Below, one piece after another: positions 1 through 10,700 of a DNA stretch of 64,000 nt. Within the stretch, counting starts at the first letter, position 1; every line of letters starts with the position of its first letter. Source of the stretch: Cupriavidus sp. P-10 (GTDB taxonomy: Bacteria; Pseudomonadota; Gammaproteobacteria; Burkholderiales; Burkholderiaceae); the NCBI RefSeq assembly GCF_003402535.2, contig NZ_AP025172.1, positions 124,001 to 188,000 on the forward strand, in the 5' to 3' direction. The notes beneath the pieces were generated by a model. The model did not search any database. It saw only the letters and a program-made list of their open reading frames with translations, and was not told where the DNA came from. Both the position numbers and the translations under genes were made by a program.

Positions 1-197
1 TCCAGATCCCGGTGGGCGTCGGCATGGTGCCGCACCCCTGCGTGCGCGTGCAGTGGATCAAGGCCAACCTGCTGACCACCGTGCACGGCATCCCCACGCT
101 CGCGCAGGACAGCGTGGGCCTGTGCCTGGCGGCCGACCAGGTGCCGCAGGGGCAGGTGGTGGTGGCGCTGACGCAGCCGCTCATCAGCGGCGGCTGA
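1..197 (+). CDS. PAAR-like/DUF4280-like spike-tip protein, C-terminal end
   Basis: Only the last ~64 residues lie in the window; the frame is open at the left edge and ends in TGA 22 bp before the gp25-like gene. The tail has the pattern of small PAAR-like proteins of tail-like injection systems: a Lys/Val-rich strand, then ‘GIPTLAQDS’, then a glycine-rich turn and ‘VVVALTQP’. Such proteins cap the spike of contractile systems, and the position just before a gp25-like wedge gene fits. The family call rests on pattern memory of a fragment; a different small tail protein is possible. Confidence 0.5.
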   Translation, partial: QIPVGVGMVPHPCVRVQWIKANLLTTVHGIPTLAQDSVGLCLAADQVPQGQVVVALTQPLISGG

Positions 198-219
198 ACA
201 TCACTTCGAGGAGACCATC

Positions 220-600
220 ATGTCCGCCTTGCCATTCACCAGCCTGCGTTACCCGGTCTCGGTGGACGTGGCGCGCGGCCGCCTGGCGCAGGAACAGGAC
301 TTCGCGGCCCACATCGAGCAGCTGGTGATGCAGGTTCTCATGACGGCGCCCGGGGAGCGTATCAACCGGCCCGACTTCGGGTGCGGCGTCAAACGGCTGG
401 TATTTGCCCCGGGTGGAGAGGTGGTGGCCACCTTGGCGCAGACCACCATCTACCAGGCACTCACGAAGTGGCTGCCCAATGCGATCTCGGTGGCCGAGGT
501 GACGGCGCGCGCCGACGAGGCCGTGCTGAACATCCGCGTGGGCTACGTGATCAAGGCGCGCGGAGAGAAGCGCTACCTCAACCTGCAGGTGACGCCATGA
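220..600 (+). CDS. GPW/gp25-like baseplate wedge protein
   Basis: A 126-residue protein of the size usual for the gp25/GPW family, a lysozyme-fold baseplate wedge component of contractile phage tails, type VI secretion (TssE) and extracellular injection systems. The family signature ‘PGERINRPDFGCGVKRLVF’ lies at residues ~45-63, with the typical strand-rich C-terminus after it. The ATG is preceded by GGAG at suitable distance. It is followed 15 bp later by the first baseplate-J-like gene, so it is translated in a tight operon. It would act in the baseplate that connects sheath and tube. The family is confident; whether this is an injection system or a prophage tail depends on genes left of the window. 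Confidence 0.93.
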   Translation: MSALPFTSLRYPVSVDVARGRLAQEQDFAAHIEQLVMQVLMTAPGERINRPDFGCGVKRLVFAPGGEVVATLAQTTIYQALTKWLPNAISVAEVTARADEAVLNIRVGYVIKARGEKRYLNLQVTP

Positions 601-615
601 GACCGGGAGCCTGCC

Positions 616-3084
616 ATGGCCGTTGACCGCGCCGACCTGCTGCGCGCCTCGAGCACGCTGACCGGCATCGACTTCATCCAGGTCGGCCCGACGCAGACGG
701 AACTGCTGCTGTTCCTGCAGCACGACACATTGCCCGCTGCGCTGGCGGCCGCGCTGGCCGCCATCACGGCCGACAAGATCCACATCACCGGCGAAGGGCA
801 GGTGGAGCCGCCGTTCGTCAAGGTACTGGCCAATGTGTCGCCGCTGCCGCCGCCGGTGGATGGCCGCGCCGTGATGCGCCTGCTGGTCGAGCAGCCCGGG
901 GGCTCCGGCCATTATCGGCTGCACATCGACGCGCCGCAGGTCGATCCCTACTACAACAACCTGCGCTTCTCCTTCAAGGCCGCCTGCGACAGCGATCTGG
1001 ACTGCAAGCAGCCCGAGCCGGAGTGCCCGCACGACGAGCCGGTCGACTTTCCGGTGGATTACCGCGCGCGCGATTTCTGGAGCTATCGGCAGGCCCTGAT
1101 GGACTTCGCCTCGCAGCGCTACCCCGACTGGCAGGACCGCGTCGAGGCGGACGTGGGCATGATGGTGCTGGAACTGCTGGCCGCGCTCGGCGACGAGTTC
1201 GCCTATGGCCATGACCGGCTGGCGCGCGAATGCACGCTCGAGACCGCGACCCAGCGCCGCTCGATGCGCCACCTGGCGCGGCTGGTCGACTATCCGCTGG
1301 ACGACGGCGCGGCGGCCTTTGCCTGGCTCGATGTCGAGGCCACCGCGGCCGTGGCCATCGATGCCGGCACGCGTGTGGCCGACGCACGCGGGCAGGTCGT
1401 GTTCGAGGTCGGCAAGGGCCTGCGCGATCAGCCCTACTCGGCGCCGCCGCTGGCGCCGGTGCCGCTGGTCAGCTATGCGATCCGGCCGTCGCGCAACGAA
1501 ATCAACGTGCATCTCTGGAACGAGAACGACACCTGCCTGCCGTACGGCAGCACCACGCTCACGCTGGAGGGGGCGCACGCGGTCGACCTGCAGCCGGACA
1601 GCGGGATCGATCCGGCCGGGCACTGGGCCTTGCTGCGCACCCGGCCGATGCAGCCGGACGTGCCGGAGCGCCGGCTCGCCGTGCGCATCGTCGAGGCCCG
1701 CGACGACGTGGATCCGCTGCTGGGCGTTCCCGTCACCCGTATTCGCTGGGACGCCGCCACGCCGTTCGACCTCGACATGGAAACGCTGGTGCTGCGCGCC
1801 AACCTGCTGCCGGCCACCGCCGGCGAGACCTGCAGCGAGCGGTTCTGCATCGGCCCGCAGCCGGCGATCGACCCCGCGGACCCGCAGAAGCTGCTGCCCG
1901 CGGCGGTGGAGCGCATCGGCATCACCAGCACACTGTGTTATCCCGACCCCAACAGCGACGAGGACAAGGCTGCGCACACGAAGGTGCTGTTCTCGCTGGC
2001 CGGCTCCGAGCTGACGCCGCTGGCCTGGCTGCCGGTCGCCACTGCCGAGGGCATCCGCATGCGCCCCGAGATCAAGCTGGAACGAGACGGCGATGGCGAC
2101 TGGGACTGGCTCCCTTCGCTGGTGGGCGAGGAAACCGCGGCCGCCACGGCCACAAGTTTCACGCTGGAGGACGGCGTGTTCCGCCGCGTCGCCGGCTTCG
2201 AGGACCTGGCCCGCCTCACCGAGCTGGTGGATTACGCCAGCGGCGAGGGCAGCACGCTCCGCTTCGGCGACGGCGAATTCGGCATGGCGCCCACCGAAGG
2301 CTCGATCTTCACCGTGCATTACCGACTGGGCAACGGCAGCCGCACCAATGTCGCGCCCGACACGCTGGTCGATTTCCCCGGCGGCCCGCCGCCGGGCGTT
2401 GCCGGCGTCATCAATCCATTGCCGGCTATCGGCGGGCGCGATCCGGAATCGGCAGAGAACATCCGCATCAATGCGCCACAGGCATTTCGCGCTCTCACCT
2501 ATCGGGCGGTGCAGCCAGCCGATTACGAGCAGATCGCGCAGCGCCTGTCCTGGGTGCAGCAAGCCGGCGCGGCGGTGCGCTGGACGGGCAGCTGGTCCAC
2601 GGTGTTCGTGACGCCGGACGTGCGCGACGAGTTCGGCCTGTCCGTGCCGCATCGCACCGAGCTCGAGCAGCTGATCGAGCGGGTGCGCCAGGCCGGCCGC
2701 GAAGCCAAGGTGATGGAGCCGCGCTATGCGGACATCGACCTGGAGATCCACCTGTGCGTGGCGCCCAACGCCTATCGGGGCGAGGTGAAGGAAGCCGCGC
2801 TGGTGGCCTTGTTCGGGCGGCACGGCGGCGAAGGCTTCTTCGACCCGGACAACTTCCGCTTCGGCACGCCGCTGTCGCGCGGCGCGCTCATCGCCACGCT
2901 GCAGGCAGTGCCCGGTGTGCGCGCCGTCGAAGGTATGCGGGTGCGCCGCCGCGGCTGGTTCGACTGGCGCGACTTCAACGAATTCGACCTGGCCGTGGCC
3001 GTCAACGAGCTGGTGCGCGTCGCCAACGACCGCGACCTGCCCGAGCGCGGCGCCGTGCGTCTGGTGATGGAGGGAGGGGCATGA
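616..3084 (+). CDS. Baseplate J-like assembly protein 1
   Basis: An 822-residue ‘putative baseplate assembly protein’ (Afp11/gpJ-like). Residues ~147-245 hold the N-terminal J-like module (YRARDFWSYRQALMDFASQ, then an acidic ‘MMVLELLAALGDEFAY’ helix). The conserved ‘RALTYRAVQPADYEQIAQRL’ region that precedes the C-terminal baseplate fold lies near residue 625, and ‘VPGVRAVEGMRVRRRG’ lies near the end. A Cys/Pro/Asp-rich linker (CKQPEPECPHDEP) at ~135 is unusual. GGGAGC stands before the ATG. The protein should form part of the wedge ring around the spike. It is followed by a second, diverged J-like gene, an arrangement seen in some extracellular contractile injection clusters. Confidence 0.9.
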   Translation: MAVDRADLLRASSTLTGIDFIQVGPTQTELLLFLQHDTLPAALAAALAAITADKIHITGEGQVEPPFVKVLANVSPLPPPVDGRAVMRLLVEQPGGSGHYRLHIDAPQVDPYYNNLRFSFKAACDSDLDCKQPEPECPHDEPVDFPVDYRARDFWSYRQALMDFASQRYPDWQDRVEADVGMMVLELLAALGDEFAYGHDRLARECTLETATQRRSMRHLARLVDYPLDDGAAAFAWLDVEATAAVAIDAGTRVADARGQVVFEVGKGLRDQPYSAPPLAPVPLVSYAIRPSRNEINVHLWNENDTCLPYGSTTLTLEGAHAVDLQPDSGIDPAGHWALLRTRPMQPDVPERRLAVRIVEARDDVDPLLGVPVTRIRWDAATPFDLDMETLVLRANLLPATAGETCSERFCIGPQPAIDPADPQKLLPAAVERIGITSTLCYPDPNSDEDKAAHTKVLFSLAGSELTPLAWLPVATAEGIRMRPEIKLERDGDGDWDWLPSLVGEETAAATATSFTLEDGVFRRVAGFEDLARLTELVDYASGEGSTLRFGDGEFGMAPTEGSIFTVHYRLGNGSRTNVAPDTLVDFPGGPPPGVAGVINPLPAIGGRDPESAENIRINAPQAFRALTYRAVQPADYEQIAQRLSWVQQAGAAVRWTGSWSTVFVTPDVRDEFGLSVPHRTELEQLIERVRQAGREAKVMEPRYADIDLEIHLCVAPNAYRGEVKEAALVALFGRHGGEGFFDPDNFRFGTPLSRGALIATLQAVPGVRAVEGMRVRRRGWFDWRDFNEFDLAVAVNELVRVANDRDLPERGAVRLVMEGGA

Positions 3085-3145
3085 GCCGCCCGGCCGCCGT
3101 GCCGAAGGCTCATGGCACCGCAGCACATCGTGCGGAGGTTACCCA

Positions 3146-5482
3146 ATGAGCTGTCGCTGTGACAAATTCCATTGCCGGGCGCCGGTCGCGATCGCCGCGG
3201 GCCTGGCCCTGCTGCCGCGCGCGCCGGGCCTGTTCCCCGATTGGCGGAGCGGCCTGCTGGCCGCGGTCGGGCGCGAGCCCGCGCTCGACGAATGGCGCGC
3301 GCGCGAGTCCGGCGACCTCGGCCTGATGCTGGTGGAGATGGGCGCCTATGTGCTGGACGTGAGCAGTTTCTACGACCAGCTCGTGGCCAATGAAAGCTAT
3401 ATCGCCACTGCGCGGCTCGGCGGTGCGCGCCGCCGCCACGTCGGCCTGCTCGGTTACCGCGCGCGGCCGGCGATCGGCTCCAGCGTCTGGCTCGCGGCGC
3501 AAGCCGATGGCACGCGCGTCGTCACGCTGCCCGCTGGCACGGCGATCCGCAGCGGCGAATTCCAGGGCAATCCGCCGCAGGTGTTCGAGCTGGGCGAAGA
3601 CGCCGCCGTGGAGCCGCGCGTCAACCTGATGGAGGTGAATCGCGTCGCCGCGACGCTGTTGCCTTCGCCGCTGTCTTCGCTGACGGCGCGCAGCGGCAGT
3701 GTGCGCCTGCGGCCCGGCGACGTCGCGGTGCTGGAGACCGGGGGCTCTCTGCTCGCCACACGCATCGCCGGCACCGGCTTGCTGCAGTTGCGCACCCGGG
3801 ACCCAATCACCCAGATATCATTCGCCGCGGCGCTGACGCCGCCGGCCGGCGCCACCTATGCCGGCACGCGGCTGCTCAAGCCCGGCTTGACGGCGGGCGT
3901 CTGGAAGCTTGAGCCCGGCACTGGCGAGCCTGCCGTGTCGACCGGCGCCGAGCTGTCCCTGGACACGCGGCTGGCTTTGCACGTTGGCGACGTCGTGGTG
4001 GTGAGCGATGGCGCGGCATTGGCCGCGCGCCGCGTGACTGCGGTGACGGAGACGCAATACACGCTGCTGGCGCCGCAGGAAAGCTCGATGACCGATTCGA
4101 ACAACAAGGTGACCAAGATGCTGAGTCCGCCGGTCAAGGTCGGCGTGACGCGGCTCACGCTGGACTCCGCCTTGCCGTTGACGTCGACGGCCGCGCAGTG
4201 GGTGGTCCATCACGGCATGGTGGAAGCGGCGACGCTGGCGCCGCCGCTGAAGGATACGCTGGCGCAGGGCGATGCGATCGCCGTTCCCGCCCTGATCGAC
4301 CCGCCCCGAGTCGAACGCACCGGGTTGCTGCTGGAAGACGTGCACGGCGAAGGGGTCCTCACCACGGGAACGCTAGATGCGCTCACGCATAGCGCCACTG
4401 CCGCCGGCGCGCCGCCCTGGGGCCGCGAGTTGTGGGCGCCGGTGCAGCTGTTCGGCAACGTGGCGCTCGCCACGCGCGGCGAGTCCGTGCAAGGCGAACT
4501 GCTCGGCGCCGGCGACGCATCGCAGGCCTGGCAGACCTTCCGCCTGAAGAAGAAGCCGCTCACCTACCTGCCCGCGCCCAACGCCGCCGGGCGCAAGAGC
4601 ACGCTGGTGGTTCACGTCGGCGGTGTGCAGTGGCGCGAGGTGGAAAGCTTCTATGGCGCGGCCACCGACGCGATGGTGTACACGGTGCAGCACGACGACA
4701 AAGGGCAGGCCGAGTTGCGTTTCGGCGGCGGGGCGCGCCTGCCCACCGGGGCGCCGGTGGTGGCGGACTATCGCTTCGGCGCCGGCGCGGCGGTGCCGCC
4801 GGCCGATTCGGTCAAGCAGGTGACGCGGCCCGTCGCCGGGCTGCGCAAAATCCACAACGTGCTGCCCGCGTTCGGCGGCTCCGATGCCGAAGGGCCGGCC
4901 GAGCTCGGCGCGCGCGGGCCGCGTTCGGCGCTGCTGCTGGGGCGTGCAATCTCGCTGGTCGACATCGAGACCGCCGCGGCGCAGCAGCCCGGCGTGCGTG
5001 CTGCCCGCGCGCAATGGCGCTGGGACGAACAGGGGCTGCGGCCCGCCGTGGTGGTCAGCTACATCGGGGACGCGCAATTGGCGCCCACCATCCAGGCGGC
5101 GCTGCGCGCGCTGGCCGAGGACGACGCACCGATCAGCGCACTGAGCTCACCGCCGCAGTCCGCGCGGCTGGACGTGGACATCGAGGTCGATTCGCGCTAC
5201 GTCCCGGCTGATGTCATCGCCGCCGTCGGGCATGCGCTGTTCGCGGCCGTGACGCTGCCCGGCACCGGCGGGCTGTTGCGCCCGGAGCGCCTGGGCCCGG
5301 ACGGCGTCGTGTTCCAGAGTGTGCTGGTGCGGGCGGTGATGGACGTGCCTGGTGTCACCGGGCTGCGCGCGCTCGATTTCGACGGCACGCCGTTCATCGA
5401 GACGGGGCGCCAGCCCGCGGCTGGCGCCTATTTGGATTTCGCCGCCGGTGGTGTCTGGATCGACGGCAAGCGCATCGGCTGA
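3146..5482 (+). CDS. Baseplate J-like assembly protein 2
   Basis: A 778-residue second baseplate-J-like protein, diverged from the one upstream. The N-terminal part carries the characteristic ‘LMLVEMGAYVLDVSSFYDQ’ helix followed by ‘ANESYIATARLGGARRRHV’ and ‘LGYRARPAIGSSV’ (residues ~52-115). Later segments include ‘ELRFGGGARLPTGAPVVADY’ (~515) and ‘VTRPVAGLRKIHNVLPAFGG’ (~556). The protein begins with an odd Cys cluster (MSCRCDKFHC). GGAGG precedes the ATG. It likely pairs with J-like protein 1 to build a heteromeric wedge, by analogy with T4 gp6-type dimers; that role is inference. Confidence 0.88.
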   Translation: MSCRCDKFHCRAPVAIAAGLALLPRAPGLFPDWRSGLLAAVGREPALDEWRARESGDLGLMLVEMGAYVLDVSSFYDQLVANESYIATARLGGARRRHVGLLGYRARPAIGSSVWLAAQADGTRVVTLPAGTAIRSGEFQGNPPQVFELGEDAAVEPRVNLMEVNRVAATLLPSPLSSLTARSGSVRLRPGDVAVLETGGSLLATRIAGTGLLQLRTRDPITQISFAAALTPPAGATYAGTRLLKPGLTAGVWKLEPGTGEPAVSTGAELSLDTRLALHVGDVVVVSDGAALAARRVTAVTETQYTLLAPQESSMTDSNNKVTKMLSPPVKVGVTRLTLDSALPLTSTAAQWVVHHGMVEAATLAPPLKDTLAQGDAIAVPALIDPPRVERTGLLLEDVHGEGVLTTGTLDALTHSATAAGAPPWGRELWAPVQLFGNVALATRGESVQGELLGAGDASQAWQTFRLKKKPLTYLPAPNAAGRKSTLVVHVGGVQWREVESFYGAATDAMVYTVQHDDKGQAELRFGGGARLPTGAPVVADYRFGAGAAVPPADSVKQVTRPVAGLRKIHNVLPAFGGSDAEGPAELGARGPRSALLLGRAISLVDIETAAAQQPGVRAARAQWRWDEQGLRPAVVVSYIGDAQLAPTIQAALRALAEDDAPISALSSPPQSARLDVDIEVDSRYVPADVIAAVGHALFAAVTLPGTGGLLRPERLGPDGVVFQSVLVRAVMDVPGVTGLRALDFDGTPFIETGRQPAAGAYLDFAAGGVWIDGKRIG

Positions 5483-5504
5483 AAGCACGAACCGGGAGCC
5501 CACT

Positions 5505-7778
5505 ATGCCCACCGCACGCGACCGCTACTGTGAGTACTTCGCCGCCCGCCTGTGGGATTGGGTGCCTGCGATCTACCGCGAGCTCGACGCCCTCGAAGGT
5601 GGCGACAGCCTGCGCGCGCTGCTGAAGGCGATCGGCTCACAGGCCGCGCTCGCCAAGCGCAGCCAGGACCGGCTGTGGGACGACATGTTCGTGGAACTGG
5701 CGGACGACTGGGCCGTGCCCTACATCGCCGACCTGGTGGCCACGCGGCTGGTGTCGGCCCTGAACCCGCGGGCGCGCCGGGCCGACGTCGCCAAGACGAT
5801 CTACTACCGGCGCCGCAAGGGCACGCTGGCCGTGCTGGAGCAGCTGGTGGCCGACATGAGCGGCTGGGATGGCAAGGTGGTGGAGGAATTCAGGCGGCTC
5901 GCCCGCATGCGGCACGGGCTCGACGGCGCACCGCGGCGCGGCCTGGTCACCGGCACGCCGGAAGGCGGATGGGCCGAACTGCGGTCGGTGCGCGGCGCGC
6001 GGCTGGCGGGCGATCCATTCGACGAGTTGCATTACACGCCCGAGATGCGCAGGCCGCAGGGCCGGCTCGGGCTGCGCGGCATCCAGACGCTCGGTTTCCA
6101 CCTGTACCGCCTGCAATCGGTGGAGTTCAACGGCGTGCAACCGCGCCGGGTCAACAACCTGGCGGGGACACGCGACGGCTACACGTTTGACCCGAGCGGG
6201 CGCGACGTGCCGCTGTTCGCGGCCAACACGCCGCCCCGGGATTGGGCGGGCTGGCGGACCGCCGGCGAGTGGCAGCTGCCGCGCGCCATCGACTGCCGCC
6301 TGCTGAACGAGGCGGTATTCGTGATCGGCGACGAGGAGATCGGCTGGATCCTTGACACGGGCACGGGCGGCGCGCCTATCGCGAACCTAATCGACCGCCA
6401 GAATGCGGCGGCCGACCTGCGCCACCTCGTCGGCCAGCGCCTCACCGGGCGCGATGCCTTGCGCCGCGTGCTCGGCGGGCTGCCGAGCGCCGCCGTGCTC
6501 ACCACGGCAGGCGTGCAGGCCGGCCTCATCGCCCGCGGGCTGGTGGCGGAATGCGGCAGCGCGGCGCTGCTGCCCGACGCAACCGGCCAGGCCGCCTTCG
6601 GGCCGCCCGCGCTGCAGTTGGGCTTCCTCGCCTCCGCGCCGGCAGTGCGTGAACGTACGCGTGGAGCCGACCTCGGCGTCTGGCCGACACCGGCCGTGCC
6701 CGGCGTCGACTTGCTGGTCGACCCGGCGCGCGGCCGGTTCATCTTCGACACGGGCGGGGGCGACCCGAACGACCTGCGCGTGCGCTATCGCGTGGGCATG
6801 GCGGGGCGCATCGGTGCCGGCGCTTTCGGGCGCGAGGTCGATGCCACGCCCGCCACCGTGGTCTGGCAGCAGCGCTCCTCCGCCGCCGGCACGCCGCCCG
6901 CAGGCATCGCGCAGGTGGACGACAGCAGCACCTTCGCCAACCCGCCGGGCCAGGCCGCCGTCACGAAAACGATCGTGCGCGCGGCCGAAGGCAAGCGTCC
7001 GTACCTGCGGCTTCTGGCCGACTGGACCTTCACCGCCTCCGGCAGCAACCGCGAGCTGGTGCTCGACGGCCTCTGGATCGGCGCGCTGCCGGCCGGCGCG
7101 TTGCGCATCGCCGGCGACTTCGCGCGGGTGGTGCTGCGGTACTGCACGCTCGACCCCGGCGGGCCCGATGCGATGGGCGCGCTGCTGCCGCCTTGCCCGC
7201 TCGTGGTCGCCGGAACCATCGACGAGCTGGTGATCGAGCGCTGCATCCTGCCCGGCCTGCAGGTACAGGGCGCCAATGCGGGCATTGACCACATCACGAT
7301 CACCGACTCCATCGTCGACGCTACGCAGCCGGGCAGCGTGGGCGTCGCCGTGCCGCGCAGCGCAGTGACGATGTCGCGCTGCACGCTGATCGCCGCCACC
7401 CTGGGCACGCTGTGTCTGGACGTGGAAAAGCTCGACGCCAGCGACACGCTGGTGGCCGGCCGCGCCGACGTCACCGACCTGCAGTCAGGATGCTTCCGTT
7501 TCAGCGCGCGCGGCGCGGGCTCGCGGGTGCCGCATCCCTACGAGTCGAACGTGCTGGACGAACTGGAGCGCCTGTTCGTCTCGCGCCGCTTCGGCGATCC
7601 GGCGTACAGCACGCTCTCGCCGCGCGCGCCCGCGGCTTTGCTGAACGGGTCCGAGGAGGGCTCGGAGATCGGCGCCTTCTGCGCCGAGCGCGGGCCGATC
7701 AAGTTCGACAGCTTGCGCGCCAAAGTCGAGGAGTACATGCCTTTTGGGCGGCTTCCGGCGTACCTCAGGGAGAACTAG
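5505..7778 (+). CDS. P2 gpI-like tail protein
   Basis: I place the start at this ATG, preceded by CGGGAGC, rather than at upstream in-frame codons that overlap the previous gene. That gives 757 residues. Residues ~15-90 match the phage tail protein I pattern (LWDWVPAIYRELDALEGGDS, then a ‘DMFVELADDWAVPYIADLV’ helix), normally the protein that links baseplate wedges to tail fibres. It is much longer than P2 gpI (~175 aa). The C-terminal half (residues ~500-700) reads like a beta-helix or strand-repeat module (‘LVIERCILPGLQVQGANAG’, ‘DHITITDSIVDA’), suggesting that fibre or receptor-contact elements are fused to it. Confidence 0.8.
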   Translation: MPTARDRYCEYFAARLWDWVPAIYRELDALEGGDSLRALLKAIGSQAALAKRSQDRLWDDMFVELADDWAVPYIADLVATRLVSALNPRARRADVAKTIYYRRRKGTLAVLEQLVADMSGWDGKVVEEFRRLARMRHGLDGAPRRGLVTGTPEGGWAELRSVRGARLAGDPFDELHYTPEMRRPQGRLGLRGIQTLGFHLYRLQSVEFNGVQPRRVNNLAGTRDGYTFDPSGRDVPLFAANTPPRDWAGWRTAGEWQLPRAIDCRLLNEAVFVIGDEEIGWILDTGTGGAPIANLIDRQNAAADLRHLVGQRLTGRDALRRVLGGLPSAAVLTTAGVQAGLIARGLVAECGSAALLPDATGQAAFGPPALQLGFLASAPAVRERTRGADLGVWPTPAVPGVDLLVDPARGRFIFDTGGGDPNDLRVRYRVGMAGRIGAGAFGREVDATPATVVWQQRSSAAGTPPAGIAQVDDSSTFANPPGQAAVTKTIVRAAEGKRPYLRLLADWTFTASGSNRELVLDGLWIGALPAGALRIAGDFARVVLRYCTLDPGGPDAMGALLPPCPLVVAGTIDELVIERCILPGLQVQGANAGIDHITITDSIVDATQPGSVGVAVPRSAVTMSRCTLIAATLGTLCLDVEKLDASDTLVAGRADVTDLQSGCFRFSARGAGSRVPHPYESNVLDELERLFVSRRFGDPAYSTLSPRAPAALLNGSEEGSEIGAFCAERGPIKFDSLRAKVEEYMPFGRLPAYLREN

Positions 7779-7780
7779 CC

Positions 7781-10700
7781 ATGTCCACCATCGACCTGTC
7801 GCGCCAGGCGACCGATCCTCGCAAGCACTATGCCGGCGTGCGTATGCAGCAGGGGCGGGTACTGACCGACGACGACTTCAACGAGGCGGCAGCGCTCGAT
7901 GCGGAAGAGTTGCGCCGAACGCGCGTGCATGCGATCGGCGCCTACGGCAGCCCCGATAGCGGATTCCTGCCAGCCAACTTCGGCGCCGTCGGCGGCAAAG
8001 TCAACTTCACGCTGACGCCGGGGCATCTCTATATCGGCGGGCTGCGGGTGGAGATGAGTGCCGCCGAGCAATTCCTGCTGCAAAAGGACTGGCTCAACTT
8101 CGACCCGGCGGTCGATGCGCCAGCCGCCCCAGCCAACGGCGTCACTCGCCGCGACCTGGTGTGGATCGAGTGCTGGCAGCAGCCGGTGACCGCGGTGGAA
8201 GACAGCGAACTGTTCGAGGTGGCGCTGGGCGGGCCCGACACCTCGACCCGCTGGCGCACGATGCGCCGCATCTACCTTGAAAAAGGCGTGGCCCAGGGCG
8301 ACTGCGCGGGCGCCTGGACGGCGCTGGCCGGAACCTTCGCCAACCTCGGCACGCTCAACGGCGAAATGGAGCTGGTCACCAATGCGCGCATGAGCGTGAG
8401 CTTCACCGCGCCGCCGGTGACCGGCGATCTGTGTTCGCCGCCGCAGGCCGGCGGCTACCTGGGCGCCGAGAACCAGGCCATCCGCGTGCAACTGGTCGAC
8501 GCGACGCACTACACCTGGGGCTACGACAACGCGGCGCCGCTGTACCGTGTGCAGCTGAGCGCCCAGGGCGGGCAGCTGCTCAGGCTCACGCTGGTGAACC
8601 AGCCGCGCGACGCGGTGCACTGGCCGATCAAGGGCCAGGTGGTGGAACTGCTGCCATGGTCGGCCGCGCTGTCGAACGGCGAACGCGCGGCCGAGGTGGC
8701 AGGGCATCTGTGCAAGGTCGCGGTTAGCTACAACCCCGACGACCACACGCTGGTACTGGACACACCGGTGCCCCCGACGTTCGGCGCGCAGTGGCAGGCC
8801 CGGGCCGACAAGGCCGAGTTCTTCAACGGCATGGCCGAGCAGAACTTCCTCTACCTGCGCGTATGGAACCGTGGCGACGACCTCGCGTCGCCCGCGGCCA
8901 TCCCCATCGCCAACGGCGACCTCGGCCAGACCGGCCTCAAAGTCACGTTCAGCGGTGGCCCGCTGCGTCCGGCCGACCACTGGATCATCGCCGCGCGGCC
9001 GGCCGCACCCGAGGTGGTGGTGCCCTGGATGCTGGCGCTGGCCGGGGGCGCGCCGTCGCACGGCATCCGGCGCTTTCGCGCACCGCTCGCGCTGCTCGAA
9101 TGGACCACCGTTGGCGGCGTGACCACTGCGACAGTGGTCCACGACTGCCGCCCGCCGTTCCAGCCGCTCACCCGCATCCGCGGCTGCTGCAGCGTGACGG
9201 TGGGCGACGGCATGCAGAGCTTCGGCTTGTACACGTCGGTGCAGGCCGCGGTCGATGCGCTGCCTTCTTCCGGCGGGACGGTGTGCATCCTGCCGGGCCG
9301 CTATGTGGAGGCGGTGCGCATCGGCGGTCGGCACAACGTCACGCTGCACGGCTGCGGCCCGCAGTCGCGCATCGTCGCCCCGGACAAGGACGGCCCGGGT
9401 TCGACGGCGGTCCTGATCGACGGCTGCAGCGACGTGGCCATCGAGACGCTGGCGCTGGAGGGTGGCAACGAGGCCGTGGTACACGTGCGCCGAAGCGCCG
9501 TCGTGCGCGTGGCCTCCTGCCTGATCCAGGCGCGCGACCGGCGCGAGGGATTCTCGCCCTGGCCAGCCGTGTTCGTCGAGGCCGATATGGTGGAGATCGA
9601 GGACAACATCATCGAGCCGGTGCGCGAGCTGACGCCGCAGGTGCTGGAGCGCATCTTCCACAAGCTGGCCGCGCCTGTGCAGATCGCGATGTCCGCGCGC
9701 GGCGGCTTGCAACTCGCCGGCGGTTGCGAACACGTGCGCGTGGCGGGCAACGTGATCGCGGGCGGCGCCGGCAACGGCATCACGCTGGGCAGCATCCGCC
9801 GCATCGACGAACACCACCCCGAAGGCGACGACGTGCCCGACATCGACGTGGACGATCCCTGCGCACCCTGCGACCCCACCGACAGCGGCACGCCGCCAGA
9901 CGACGGACGCCCTGTGCGCTACGTGTCGGCGGGGGACCTGTACGACATCCTGATCGAAGACAACGTGATCACGCGCCACGGCGCCAACGGCATCGCGGTG
10001 GTGCGCTTCTTCGGACTGTCGGCCAGCACTGGCCTGGTGCTGGTGGCGGTGCACGGCCTGCGCATCCTGGACAACACGATCACGCGCTGCCTGCGCCGGG
10101 GCGTGGCCCAGGCGCCGTCGAAGACCCAGCTCTTCATGGGCTACGGCGGGATTTCGCTGGCGCTGGCGACCGGGCTGGAGATCGAGCACAACCTGATCGC
10201 GGGCAACGGGCGCGACTGGTTCAGCCCGGTGTGCGGCGTCTTCGTGCTCGCCTGCACGGGCCTGTGCGTGGAACACAACCACATCACCGCCAACGGCGAG
10301 CGCAACGACGAGCCGGTGGGCGGCGCCCAGCCCGGCATCCGCGCCGGGGTGCACGTCTGGCTGGCGCTGGGCGTGCAGCCGCCCGCGGCGCCTTCGAAGA
10401 ACAGTACCGCGCGGGCGGCTGCCGCGCCGCGCGTGAGCCGCGACACGCTGCAGCTGCGCGTGCATGCCAATCGCATCGAGCAGCCGCTGGGGCGCGCGCT
10501 GTTCATGCTGGGCGCGGGAGCGATGGAGATCACCGACAACCGGCTGGTGAGCGAAGGCACCGGCGAGCCGGCGACCGATCCGGTCGCAAGCACCGTGCTG
10601 GTAGGCAACGCCGGCGTCAGCCGCGAGTGGACGCGCGGCCTGCTGATGGCGCTCGTCATCCTGCTCTACGTGACGCTTACCAAGCAGGGAAATGCGGCGA

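Noticed and set aside
184..3126. 980-codon open frame on the minus strand opposite the first J-like gene
   Set aside because: It mirrors the codons of a clear baseplate gene in GC-rich DNA, is His/Arg/Ala-rich and has no domain or ribosome site.
1230..3149. 639-codon + strand frame in the alternative phase of the J-like gene
   Set aside because: Arg/Ala/Gly-rich shadow of the recognised protein in another frame.
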